Source: Flavobacteriales bacterium (GTDB taxonomy: Bacteria; Bacteroidota; Bacteroidia; Flavobacteriales_D; Crocinitomicaceae). Taken from it: DNA of 12,867 bases. Below the pieces are notes generated by a model. That model had not been told where the DNA came from. It worked only from the letters and a program-made list of their open reading frames with translations, and did not search any database. Where the stretch lies: assembly GCA_947462695.1 (NCBI GenBank), contig CANHQC010000020.1:1-12867 (forward strand), written 5' to 3'. Shown here piece after piece: positions 6,465-12,867 of the stretch. Position 1 is the first letter of the stretch. Every line of letters begins with the position of its first letter. The position numbers and the translations under genes are program-made.

Positions 6465-7307
6465 ATGACGGTTTGTAGCGACCTGAATACATTGAATGGA
6501 TACTTAGAAAGTTCCAGAGCGGCTGGATTGACCATTGGGTTTGTCCCAACTATGGGCGCATTGCACGAAGGCCATTTAGCTCTTGTTCAAAAGGCAGCTG
6601 AAGAAAATCAAACGGTCGTAGTCAGTATTTTTGTGAACCCGTCTCAATTTAATAATCCCAACGATTTAGCTACTTATCCGCGCACGTTGGAATCCGACAT
6701 TGAATTGTTAAGTCGTATAGAATCTGTTGTCGTATTTACGCCTGAAATCCAACATGTTTATCCGGAGTCGGATGATTTTCAACCAATTGAATTAAACGGA
6801 TTAGATCGCGTGATGGAAGGCACGCATCGACCAGGTCACTTTGCCGGAGTTGTTCATGTGGTAAACAATCTATTTCAGTTGATTCAGCCAGACAGGGCTT
6901 ATTTTGGAAAGAAAGATTACCAACAACTTGCGATCATTCGATACATGGTCGAAAAGCGGAATTTACCAATTGAGGTTGTTAGTTGTGATACAATTAGAAG
7001 CGATGAAGGTCTTGCATTGAGCAGTCGAAACATGCGGTTAACTGAGGAGGAGCGAAAAGATGCGCTACATATATATCAAACGTTACTGCGCGTTAAGGAA
7101 CTTGCGTTTCATTATACGCCTGAGGAGGTAAAAGCGCGTGCGATTGAATTTTTCAATGAAGCCAATCTTGACCTTGAGTATTTGGAAATTGCCAATGCCA
7201 AATCGCTGCAACCCTTAACAGCAGAATGGGCGCAATTGAGCGTCTGTTGCATTGCTGCTTGGTGCGGCGATGTGCGTTTGATTGATAATTTAGAATTGAC
7301 GAACTAA
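6465..7307 (+). CDS. panC: Pantothenate synthetase (pantoate--beta-alanine ligase)
   Basis: The enzyme joins pantoate and beta-alanine using ATP, through a pantoyl-adenylate, to form pantothenate for CoA synthesis in the cytosol. The 280-residue length matches the family. Visible motifs are FVPTMGALHEGH (26-37, the HIGH-type nucleotidyl-transfer site with His34 and His37), FVNPSQF (56-62), the RPGHFAGVVHVVNNLF substrate segment (122-137), FGKKDYQQ (147-154) and EGLALSSRN (181-189, the KMSKS-equivalent loop). The ATG at 6465 gives the normal N-terminus with an initial strand before the GFVPTMG loop. It is divergent from the GT5-like gene and convergent with the arylsulfotransferase-like gene 49 bp downstream. 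panB and panD are not in the window, so it appears to be transcribed alone. Confidence 0.97.
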   Translation: MTVCSDLNTLNGYLESSRAAGLTIGFVPTMGALHEGHLALVQKAAEENQTVVVSIFVNPSQFNNPNDLATYPRTLESDIELLSRIESVVVFTPEIQHVYPESDDFQPIELNGLDRVMEGTHRPGHFAGVVHVVNNLFQLIQPDRAYFGKKDYQQLAIIRYMVEKRNLPIEVVSCDTIRSDEGLALSSRNMRLTEEERKDALHIYQTLLRVKELAFHYTPEEVKARAIEFFNEANLDLEYLEIANAKSLQPLTAEWAQLSVCCIAAWCGDVRLIDNLELTN

Positions 7308-7355
7308 TTCTTTGATTTAGCGCCGTCAAACGTAAACTCCCTCGGTTTTATTTTT

Positions 7356-9047
7356 TTAATACTTAATGATTTTGGCGCTTGAATACCCATTGATAAGCAC
7401 ATAATAAACTCCCGGCACAAATTCAGAAATATTCAGTGTCACTTCCTTTTCGTTTGCAACCAGCGTTATTAATTTTTTTCCTGAGGATTCTATTAACTCA
7501 ACAGTTTGTATAGTGTTGGTTGAGTGTAGGCATTGAATCTCAAGTTGATTATTTGCAGGATTCGGGCTAATAGAGTAAGCATCACTGACTGCAGCTAATT
7601 CAGTTATATTTGCTTGCGCTTGACAGAAGGTTGTATCCGGATTCAATTCGATGTAACCTTGTGGTTCCAGGATTTTATTCGCGAAAGCACCATAATTTAG
7701 TGGGTACCGACTGAAGCGGAATTGTTGATTACTTGATGGTGTAATCGTCGTGTCGTATTGTGCGACAGGATTGCCCATTTTCATTGGGTTAATGTATTCC
7801 CACACGATTTCTTCGGATCCATTTAGTTCAAATGCTCGTCCTTCACGTCCTTCATTTATGAGTCTATTTCCGTTCGGAAGAATCTGAATTGCACCCAATC
7901 CAGTGGAGTAAAATGATTGCGGAGGATTGGCGGTGTACGACCAATCGAAATTGCTCGGTGACCAGTCACCATTGGGTAAAAGGTTATATTGCCAAGTATA
8001 CGTATCAAACACAGGGGAGAAAGTATGGACGGATGAATAATCAGGACCTACTTTATTATTGAATACAGTAACCTTACCGAATTCTGGATGTCCGCTACTC
8101 AATGCTAAATCCACCCAATGCGCATCGTGCGGATAGAACAGCGTAGTTGGGCCATTTCCACGGTAAGCCGCAGGATTTCCAAATCGATAAATGAGGTCTC
8201 CGCCTTTTCCTACAAGTCCACCAGTATGACCTGCAGCTTCTGCTGTTGTGGTACTATGATCGATAATCCACACTTCATTAAAAGTTGGAACACAAAGCAT
8301 AATTTGATCCAATTGTGGGTTGTAGTCAATGGCATTCGCGTGCATCCAATCTGCTGTACTGTCGTAATAAGTGTAGTTCATATCGATTCGGCCCGGATAA
8401 TTTTCCACCACTCCATAGTTATCTTTTGAATTGTCAAAGTCTTGAATTAGGTGATCCCAAGCATGCCATTCCCAGACTATCTGTGTAGTTCCTGTTAGCG
8501 TATCTGGTTGAAGCTCAACAATTTTCTCAGGCCACAAGCCATTTCCGAGTGCTCCATTACCTGTAAGTTTTGCTGGATTGCGTCCTGCAGCAATTGCTTC
8601 TGCATCATTTTTATATTCCCACACAATAGCTAAAACATTCCCATTCGGCAGGACTTCAATATCATGATGCATTCGCTGAGTTGAATCGTTAATTACTTTT
8701 TCCCAAAGAAGTTGGTTGTTCCAATTCCGAATTTCTACCTTTTCACCGCCACCACCTGCATGGATAAAGCTATTTGAAAGTGCATTTTTCCCTTTTGTAA
8801 CATAGAGAAGTCCGTTTTCTTTTAGTTGTACACCATTTCCCGGTTTATAAATTGGATCATCCCATCGGTGCACAATTTCTCCACACGCATTCAACAGGTA
8901 AACGTTTCCCTGGTTATGCGGATAATGGAGGTTGTATCCACCGCTTGACTGCGTGAAATCGTATGAAATTAGTCCAACGGTGTTTTGCTGTGCATCGATT
9001 ACTTGAACGAAAAGAAGGGTGAAAAAGGATAGTGTTAAATTTTTCAT
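7356..9047 (-). CDS. Arylsulfotransferase (ASST)-family protein with T9SS sorting tail, 563 aa
   Basis: ASST-family enzymes move sulfate between phenolic esters and phenols without PAPS, using a beta-propeller and a catalytic histidine. Here a signal peptide ends at IDA|QQ (about 19). Propeller-type blades follow, marked by HHDIEVLPNGN (127-137), WEWHAWDHLIQDF (192-204), WMHANAIDYNP (234-244), DLIYRFGNP (284-292), FYPHDAHW (304-311) and ILPNGNRLINEG (389-400). The His-Ala-Asn and His-Asp-Ala-His clusters are plausible active-site residues, but I cannot assign the nucleophile. Residues from about 490 (SISPNPANN to the terminal SSAKIIKY) form a T9SS type A sorting domain, so export across the outer membrane is predicted. 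Substrates are unknown; many Bacteroidota members of the family are uncharacterised and may not be sulfotransferases. A paralogue lies at 12069-12867. A terminator at 9093-9118 separates it from the upstream adhesin. Confidence 0.88.
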   Translation of the reverse strand: MKNLTLSFFTLLFVQVIDAQQNTVGLISYDFTQSSGGYNLHYPHNQGNVYLLNACGEIVHRWDDPIYKPGNGVQLKENGLLYVTKGKNALSNSFIHAGGGGEKVEIRNWNNQLLWEKVINDSTQRMHHDIEVLPNGNVLAIVWEYKNDAEAIAAGRNPAKLTGNGALGNGLWPEKIVELQPDTLTGTTQIVWEWHAWDHLIQDFDNSKDNYGVVENYPGRIDMNYTYYDSTADWMHANAIDYNPQLDQIMLCVPTFNEVWIIDHSTTTAEAAGHTGGLVGKGGDLIYRFGNPAAYRGNGPTTLFYPHDAHWVDLALSSGHPEFGKVTVFNNKVGPDYSSVHTFSPVFDTYTWQYNLLPNGDWSPSNFDWSYTANPPQSFYSTGLGAIQILPNGNRLINEGREGRAFELNGSEEIVWEYINPMKMGNPVAQYDTTITPSSNQQFRFSRYPLNYGAFANKILEPQGYIELNPDTTFCQAQANITELAAVSDAYSISPNPANNQLEIQCLHSTNTIQTVELIESSGKKLITLVANEKEVTLNISEFVPGVYYVLINGYSSAKIIKY

Positions 9048-9092
9048 TGGGATAATCTAAAATTAATAGCAATCTATATTTAGTTAGTAAAA

Positions 9093-9118
9093 AAAAAGGA
9101 GAATTGCTTCTCCTTTTT
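9093..9118. terminator. Terminator hairpin after the adhesin gene
   Basis: A perfect 11-bp stem (9093-9103 with 9108-9118, core GGAGAA/TTCTCC) has a 4-nt loop. On the minus strand it is followed by a run of nine T counted from the stem's own T5, a strong intrinsic-terminator form, 22 nt past the adhesin stop codon. It should limit read-through into the arylsulfotransferase-like gene. Confidence 0.85.
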
Positions 9119-9140
9119 AAGTGTTAGAATTTTACAGTTC

Positions 9141-11978
9141 TTACATTTTCTGAATTAATTTAATCATCAACTCATTACCTGAAAGTAAGCGTAATGTATA
9201 CAAGCCTGTTGCCCAGTCTCCTGTCGGAACAGTGATTTTATTGTTTTCAATTACAGCGTGTTGTACGTAATGGATTCGTTGGCCAATTGCATTAATAATC
9301 TCAATTTGAACATGTTGATTATTCGGCTGCAAAAATTCAATTGTAAACTGCTGATCTGCAGGGTTTGGATAACAACTGATTCCGTTTTGATCCATTAGTT
9401 CATCCAATCCGGCACAACCCACTACTTCGATTGTGGCCACTGCACTGTTTGTACATCCATTAGCATCTGTGAATGTGTACGTAATATCTGTTAAACCGAG
9501 TGTTGATGGTACAAAAACAGCTCCAATCACATTATTTCCGCTATATGCACCATTTGCTGGGCTACCTCCTTGAAGGTTTACAGTTGCCAATTCTGTACAT
9601 ACCACACTATCATCTAATCCAATACTTACTTGTGGCAATGCATTTATAACAATTGTTGAAGTTGCTGTTGATTGCGGACAAACTCCTGAAGCTGCAATAG
9701 TGTTTGTGATCACATAGGTGTTCGGCGTACTATTCGCTAAGTTGATCGCTCCGCTTGTTCCGTTAATACTCAATCCTGCAGGTGAAGCAGTAAAAGCACC
9801 TGCACTTGCACCAGTGCCTAATGAAAGTTGTGGATTTGTTGCATTAATACAATACGTCGCGTTATCATAGCTGAAATCGCCTGGAGTAGGAGCCGTAATT
9901 GTAATCGTGTATGTCGCAGTTGCTTGCGGACATGCTCCTGACGCTGGAATTGTATTAGTCACTGTGTACGTATTTGCCGCACTAGTTGCCAAGTCGATGC
10001 CTCCACTTGCTGCATTAATACCAAGACCTGTTGGTGTAGCACTAAACGTACCAGCACTTGCACCAGTTCCGAATGTAAGTTGCGGGTTAGCCGTTCCTAA
10101 ACAATAGTTAGTATTGTCATAGTTGAAGCTCGCAGAAGGAGAAGAAGTCAATGTAATGGTCTGAGAAGAAGTCGTTGGACATATTCCAGAAGTTGCATAA
10201 GTAATTGTATAACTTCCTGATTGACTTAAAGCGAGATCAATTTCACCTGTAGTGGCGTTAGCAAAAACTAAACCTGCCGTTGACGAGAATTGTCCAGGAG
10301 ATGAAGTTGTGGCTGTAGGATTAGATCCTGTAGTACAAATGGTATTCGATGCATAACTAAACGCAGGATTCGTATTCGGATTAATGGTAAGATTCAATGT
10401 AATAATTGAATCACATCCCGTTGCATTTGGAACAGTGTATGTAGCTGTGGTATTGCTGCTTGTGTACGTTTGTCCGTTAATCCACGTAAAACTTCCACAA
10501 GCGACATGCGTTGCGGTTGCAGTCGAATTCGAACATGTTATGAATCTTGGTCGAATGATTGGCGTAAAATTAAATCCGGCTAATAATGTATTTAATGGAG
10601 AAAATGCACCATTATTAATGTTGGCATAAACTGTATTGGCGGTAAAAATAGAGTTTGCGCATTGCAAGCCATAATTATCGCCCGTGAGGTATTTCTCGAT
10701 GCCAACAAAATATGTTCCTGGATTAAGTATAACCGGAGTTGCTGTAGCATTGATAATATCTAGCGTTAATACAGCGCCTGACGTATCTTGTGCAGTAAGT
10801 ATATATGGGTTAGAGAAAGCAACATCAGCTGTGTTTTGAGGAACACCAGCCACTGTATTTCTAATCCTTACACGAACAGTATCACCTAAACCAGGCGCTC
10901 CTGTATACAAGAAGAACAATACAGAGTCTAATGTAGTTGGTGTGTTAATTGCAAAATTGTTACCTACTATGACACGAGTTCCAGCACCTGCTCCAATTCC
11001 TTGAACAGCGTTTCCGTTATCACGTGCATAAAAATTTTGCGTGATGGCTGTGTTGTAGATTGAACTATCATTTGTAATGGTTCCTGTGTTTCCGGAGATC
11101 ACATGTTGAAAGCGGTAGTCACCAACTGTTGGATTTGCAGGTGTATATGCACTTAAATTAATGGTTGTAGACGCACCCGCAGCTAGATTCGTAGCAGCTC
11201 CTGTTTGAGTGTAAACAGGTGTGGTTAAGTTAGGCAATTTAAACACTTTTGTTGTAAGGGTCACACTTGCAGCTGCCCCTGATCCGCTATTTGTTATCGT
11301 TGCACTTACTGGAAATGATGTGGCCTGATCTTTCGGTATTAAAGTATATTGTCCTGGTGTTGCAGATGTAATACTTACTTCAGGTGTAAGAACTGTCAAC
11401 TGTTGCAAGCGCACTTCATCAATACCTATGGCTGCAGCCCATACACCAGCGTCATTGTATTTAAATGCGATGGTAATATTGTTCTGACCTGCATATGCAG
11501 CTAAACTGAGAGAAAGGTCATTTTGCCACGCAGCATTTGTTGGAATTGTTGCAACGGTAGTCCAAGGACCAGCGGTTCCAGTGGTACTCACTTCGACTGT
11601 AGCGATTCCACCATAAGCACCGTCGTGAAATATATCATAAAGTAAATTGACCCCAGCCATACCTGTAAAGTTCTGGGTTGGAAGAATTAATCGATCCGCG
11701 GATTTATTACAATTACATGCGTCATCATTCGTGTAGGCGAATTTTGTACCCTGAATTGCCGCAGGAAATGTTACATAAGGCGAATTGGCATTTGCCGTGG
11801 TTCCCACATTATAAATTCCATCAGTGGAAAGTCCAGTTTCGGACCAACCGGCAGGAATACCATTTGCTCCCATTGTTCCTTCGAACGTTTCGGTAAAGAA
11901 AATTTGAGCATTGGAGGAAAAGGAAAATACGAGTAGAAGAACTACCCACAATTGACATTTAAAAAATCGTTTTGTCAT
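9141..11978 (-). CDS. Large secreted repeat protein with cleaved-adhesin-type domain and T9SS sorting tail, 945 aa
   Basis: The product is predicted to be exported or surface displayed. A signal peptide ends at SNA|Q (about 24). Residues of roughly 26-195 read as a cleaved-adhesin/choice-of-anchor-J (MAM-like) sandwich: FFTETFEG, GIPAGWS, the clustered DDACNCN cysteines, LLYDIFHDG, and a closing IGIDEVRLQQL. About 200-310 is Ig/CARDB-like, and about 310-480 is another beta-rich domain that I cannot name. About 487-532 is the common Bacteroidota module ending GCDSIITLNLTIN. Three homologous modules of about 78-84 residues cover about 535-779. One further GCTNSA-type module precedes the T9SS type A tail (CYPNPADQQF to the C-terminus, about 862-945). 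Composition is Thr, Ala, Ser and Asn rich, typical of such adhesins. Ligand unknown. It lies between two arylsulfotransferase-family genes, with terminator-like hairpins on both sides. Confidence 0.9.
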   Translation of the reverse strand: MTKRFFKCQLWVVLLLVFSFSSNAQIFFTETFEGTMGANGIPAGWSETGLSTDGIYNVGTTANANSPYVTFPAAIQGTKFAYTNDDACNCNKSADRLILPTQNFTGMAGVNLLYDIFHDGAYGGIATVEVSTTGTAGPWTTVATIPTNAAWQNDLSLSLAAYAGQNNITIAFKYNDAGVWAAAIGIDEVRLQQLTVLTPEVSITSATPGQYTLIPKDQATSFPVSATITNSGSGAAASVTLTTKVFKLPNLTTPVYTQTGAATNLAAGASTTINLSAYTPANPTVGDYRFQHVISGNTGTITNDSSIYNTAITQNFYARDNGNAVQGIGAGAGTRVIVGNNFAINTPTTLDSVLFFLYTGAPGLGDTVRVRIRNTVAGVPQNTADVAFSNPYILTAQDTSGAVLTLDIINATATPVILNPGTYFVGIEKYLTGDNYGLQCANSIFTANTVYANINNGAFSPLNTLLAGFNFTPIIRPRFITCSNSTATATHVACGSFTWINGQTYTSSNTTATYTVPNATGCDSIITLNLTINPNTNPAFSYASNTICTTGSNPTATTSSPGQFSSTAGLVFANATTGEIDLALSQSGSYTITYATSGICPTTSSQTITLTSSPSASFNYDNTNYCLGTANPQLTFGTGASAGTFSATPTGLGINAASGGIDLATSAANTYTVTNTIPASGACPQATATYTITITAPTPGDFSYDNATYCINATNPQLSLGTGASAGAFTASPAGLSINGTSGAINLANSTPNTYVITNTIAASGVCPQSTATSTIVINALPQVSIGLDDSVVCTELATVNLQGGSPANGAYSGNNVIGAVFVPSTLGLTDITYTFTDANGCTNSAVATIEVVGCAGLDELMDQNGISCYPNPADQQFTIEFLQPNNQHVQIEIINAIGQRIHYVQHAVIENNKITVPTGDWATGLYTLRLLSGNELMIKLIQKM
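9640..10375 (-). repeat. Three tandem modules inside the adhesin gene (about 234-252 bp each)
   Basis: The module starts FSYAS (10347-10361), FNYDN (10113-10127) and FSYDN (9861-9875) lie 234 and 252 bp apart. Each module carries a Cys near its start, a G.F..P/AGL stretch, an I(D/N)LA segment and a (G/A)(I/V/A)CP motif before the final strand. The last two are closest at DNA level: for example, 14 identical bases at 9802-9815 and 10054-10067, exactly one 252-bp unit apart. This indicates internal duplication. Confidence 0.85.
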
Positions 11979-12000
11979 AGCAGTATTATTAAGTGGTTTA

Positions 12001-12023
12001 AAAAATCCTCCAGAGGGATTTTT
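12001..12023 (-). terminator. Hairpin between the second arylsulfotransferase-like gene and the adhesin
   Basis: AAAAATCC (12001-12008) pairs with GGATTTTT (12016-12023) around a 7-nt loop, and T6 is read on the minus strand. It lies 45 nt past the stop codon at 12069 and 22 nt before the adhesin ATG. It most simply terminates the upstream gene. It is weaker than the 9093-9118 hairpin because most of its pairs are A-T. Confidence 0.5.
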
Positions 12024-12030
12024 ATTCGTA

Positions 12031-12038
12031 CAAATATG
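12031..12038 (-). promoter_or_regulatory. Weak -7-like element upstream of the adhesin
   Basis: The minus strand reads CATATTTG, one mismatch from TAnnTTTG, with no clear TTG at -33. If real, transcription would start at or just inside the hairpin 12001-12023, so the hairpin would be in the adhesin leader. Confidence 0.25.
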
Positions 12039-12068
12039 AGAAACTAATTTGTAAATTCCCTCACGTTG

Positions 12069-12867
12069 TTACAATTTATTGAATAATAGTTTCTTGGAAT
12101 AACCTAATTCGTTAATGACATGTATTATGTAGCTTCCAGGAGGTATATTTTCGATGTCTATTTCCACCGTCATTAATGATAAGTACGTTGTACAAAGAGG
12201 AAGTTGTTTACCTTGAAAATCAATCAAAGAGACACTTTTTATTGGGATCAAAGCGTCTAATGAAAGTTCATCACTCGACGGATTAGGGAACAGTGTTACC
12301 CAATCGAATTCCTCCATCGTCTCATTTACCACATGGGCAATTTCACAGTTGCTTAGGTTAAAATTCAATTCAATAGGATCAGAAGCAACAAGTGTTTTTC
12401 CAATAAATGCGGGGTAATCTGGGCTATATTTTGAGGCATTGAAAATTGAATTAACTCCATTTTGGACAGTGTTTCCTTGTGAAATAATACCGGTACTTGT
12501 GACAGGATTTCGGTATAACCAAGTAATGTTATTTAAACTATCCAGTTCAGTTAAGCATCCATTTTGTCCACTGCAGATTAACGTGTTACCGTTTGGCAAG
12601 CGCTTTACAGAAGATAAACGACCAGAATTAAATAAAGGATTGGAACTGTCTGCGTATTCCCATTCAGGTAAATCTGGTCCATAGCCGTTTGATCCTGCGT
12701 TGGTGTAAAACCCTGGCATCACCATCGGGGGTTTAACTTCCATTGCAATGGAATAACCGTTATTATCACCATTGTTGAAAAGAACGATATTACCACCACC
12801 TCTGTATCCCTGAGGTATCCATTCTACTTTATGTTGCCCGACGAGCACTTGGTTCACTTGCGTTCCT
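12069..12867 (-). CDS. Second ASST-family protein with T9SS sorting tail, C-terminal part (N-terminus beyond right edge)
   Basis: The frame is open to the window edge (upstream residues GTQVNQ), so this is the C-terminal 265 or so residues. The GTG at 12857 is internal, not a start. The segment QHKVEWIPQGYRGGGNIVLF followed by NNG matches the propeller region seen in ASST-family proteins and aligns with PHDAHW...VTVFNN of the gene at 7356. EWEYADSSN, RLPNGNTLICSGQNGCLTEL and ITWLYRNPV are further blade motifs. The final stretch, from about WVTLFPNPSSDEL to YSKKLLFNKL, is a T9SS type A sorting domain. In the aligned segment the second His of HDAH is Glu here (HKVE), so the two paralogues differ at a position that may matter. 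The catalytic region upstream is not visible. A hairpin at 12001-12023 follows the stop codon. Confidence 0.85.
   Translation of the reverse strand, partial: GTQVNQVLVGQHKVEWIPQGYRGGGNIVLFNNGDNNGYSIAMEVKPPMVMPGFYTNAGSNGYGPDLPEWEYADSSNPLFNSGRLSSVKRLPNGNTLICSGQNGCLTELDSLNNITWLYRNPVTSTGIISQGNTVQNGVNSIFNASKYSPDYPAFIGKTLVASDPIELNFNLSNCEIAHVVNETMEEFDWVTLFPNPSSDELSLDALIPIKSVSLIDFQGKQLPLCTTYLSLMTVEIDIENIPPGSYIIHVINELGYSKKLLFNKL

Noticed and set aside
6217-6549. 110-codon minus-strand frame overlapping the panC start and the GT5-like N-terminus
   Set aside because: It overlaps panC coding sequence on the opposite strand and the GT5-like gene in another frame, both of which are strongly supported by motifs.
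7319-7379. Possible terminator between the convergent genes panC and 7356-9047 (AAAC/GTTT around 7334-7348 followed by T7; also AGCGCC/GGCGCT at 7319-7324 and 7374-7379)
   Set aside because: The first stem is only 4 bp and the second has a 49-nt loop reaching into the coding region. Neither is convincing as a terminator, although a T-run is present at 7351-7357.
8118-8429. 103-codon plus-strand frame opposite the arylsulfotransferase-like gene
   Set aside because: It is fully contained in conserved ASST coding sequence on the minus strand, and its translation has no recognisable domain or signal peptide.
10384-10629. Plus-strand open frames opposite the adhesin (for example 9907-10107 and 10384-10629)
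   Set aside because: They lie inside a long, well-supported coding region on the other strand, have low-complexity translations and no start context; they are shadows.
12855-12857. GTG as start codon of the right-edge gene
   Set aside because: The frame stays open to the window edge and the residues at this point are in the middle of an ASST propeller, so the true start lies beyond the window.

Overview
The window looks like a chromosomal segment of a Bacteroidota bacterium, most likely order Flavobacteriales. The genus is not determinable from the sequence alone; a Fluviicola/Crocinitomicaceae-like organism is my guess. Support for the phylum comes from three proteins ending in type IX secretion (T9SS) type A sorting tails, a DUF4270 lipoprotein, a short Bacteroidota-type glycogen-synthase-like protein beside panC and glmS, TAnnTTTG-type promoter elements, and start codons without Shine-Dalgarno sequences.

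Layout. (1) 1-150, minus: the N-terminus of an MGMT/alkyltransferase-like DNA-repair protein that runs off the left edge, followed by a perfect hairpin terminator at 212-245. (2) 254-2226: three small secreted proteins. Two are unrecognised (254-868 minus; 1023-1388 plus) and one is a DUF1566/Lcl-like domain protein (1636-2226 plus). (3) 2397-6371, minus: a tight three-gene run of glycogen-synthase-like GT-B N-domain protein, then DUF4270 lipoprotein, then glmS, with 1-2 nt gaps. A promoter-like sequence precedes the first gene, and panC (6465-7307) is read divergently from the other side of the same 93-bp region. (4) 7356-12867, minus: three successive T9SS cargo genes. These are an arylsulfotransferase-family protein, a 945-residue repeat-rich cleaved-adhesin protein, and the C-terminal part of a second arylsulfotransferase-family protein that runs off the right edge. 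Terminator-like hairpins separate them, so they are probably separate transcripts rather than one operon.

How the parts fit. The middle block is housekeeping: GlmS supplies glucosamine-6-phosphate for peptidoglycan and LPS, PanC makes pantothenate for CoA, and the DUF4270 and GT5-like proteins have no settled role. The right block encodes exported or surface proteins, predicted from signal peptides plus T9SS tails. The left block is small lineage-specific secreted proteins.

I found no phage, CRISPR, transposase, tRNA, rRNA or recognised defence system. The points most worth a second look are the two arylsulfotransferase paralogues flanking an adhesin, the one-domain glycogen synthase with an altered donor-binding motif, a long hairpin just 3' of glmS, and a hairpin lying between a promoter-like element and the adhesin start codon.
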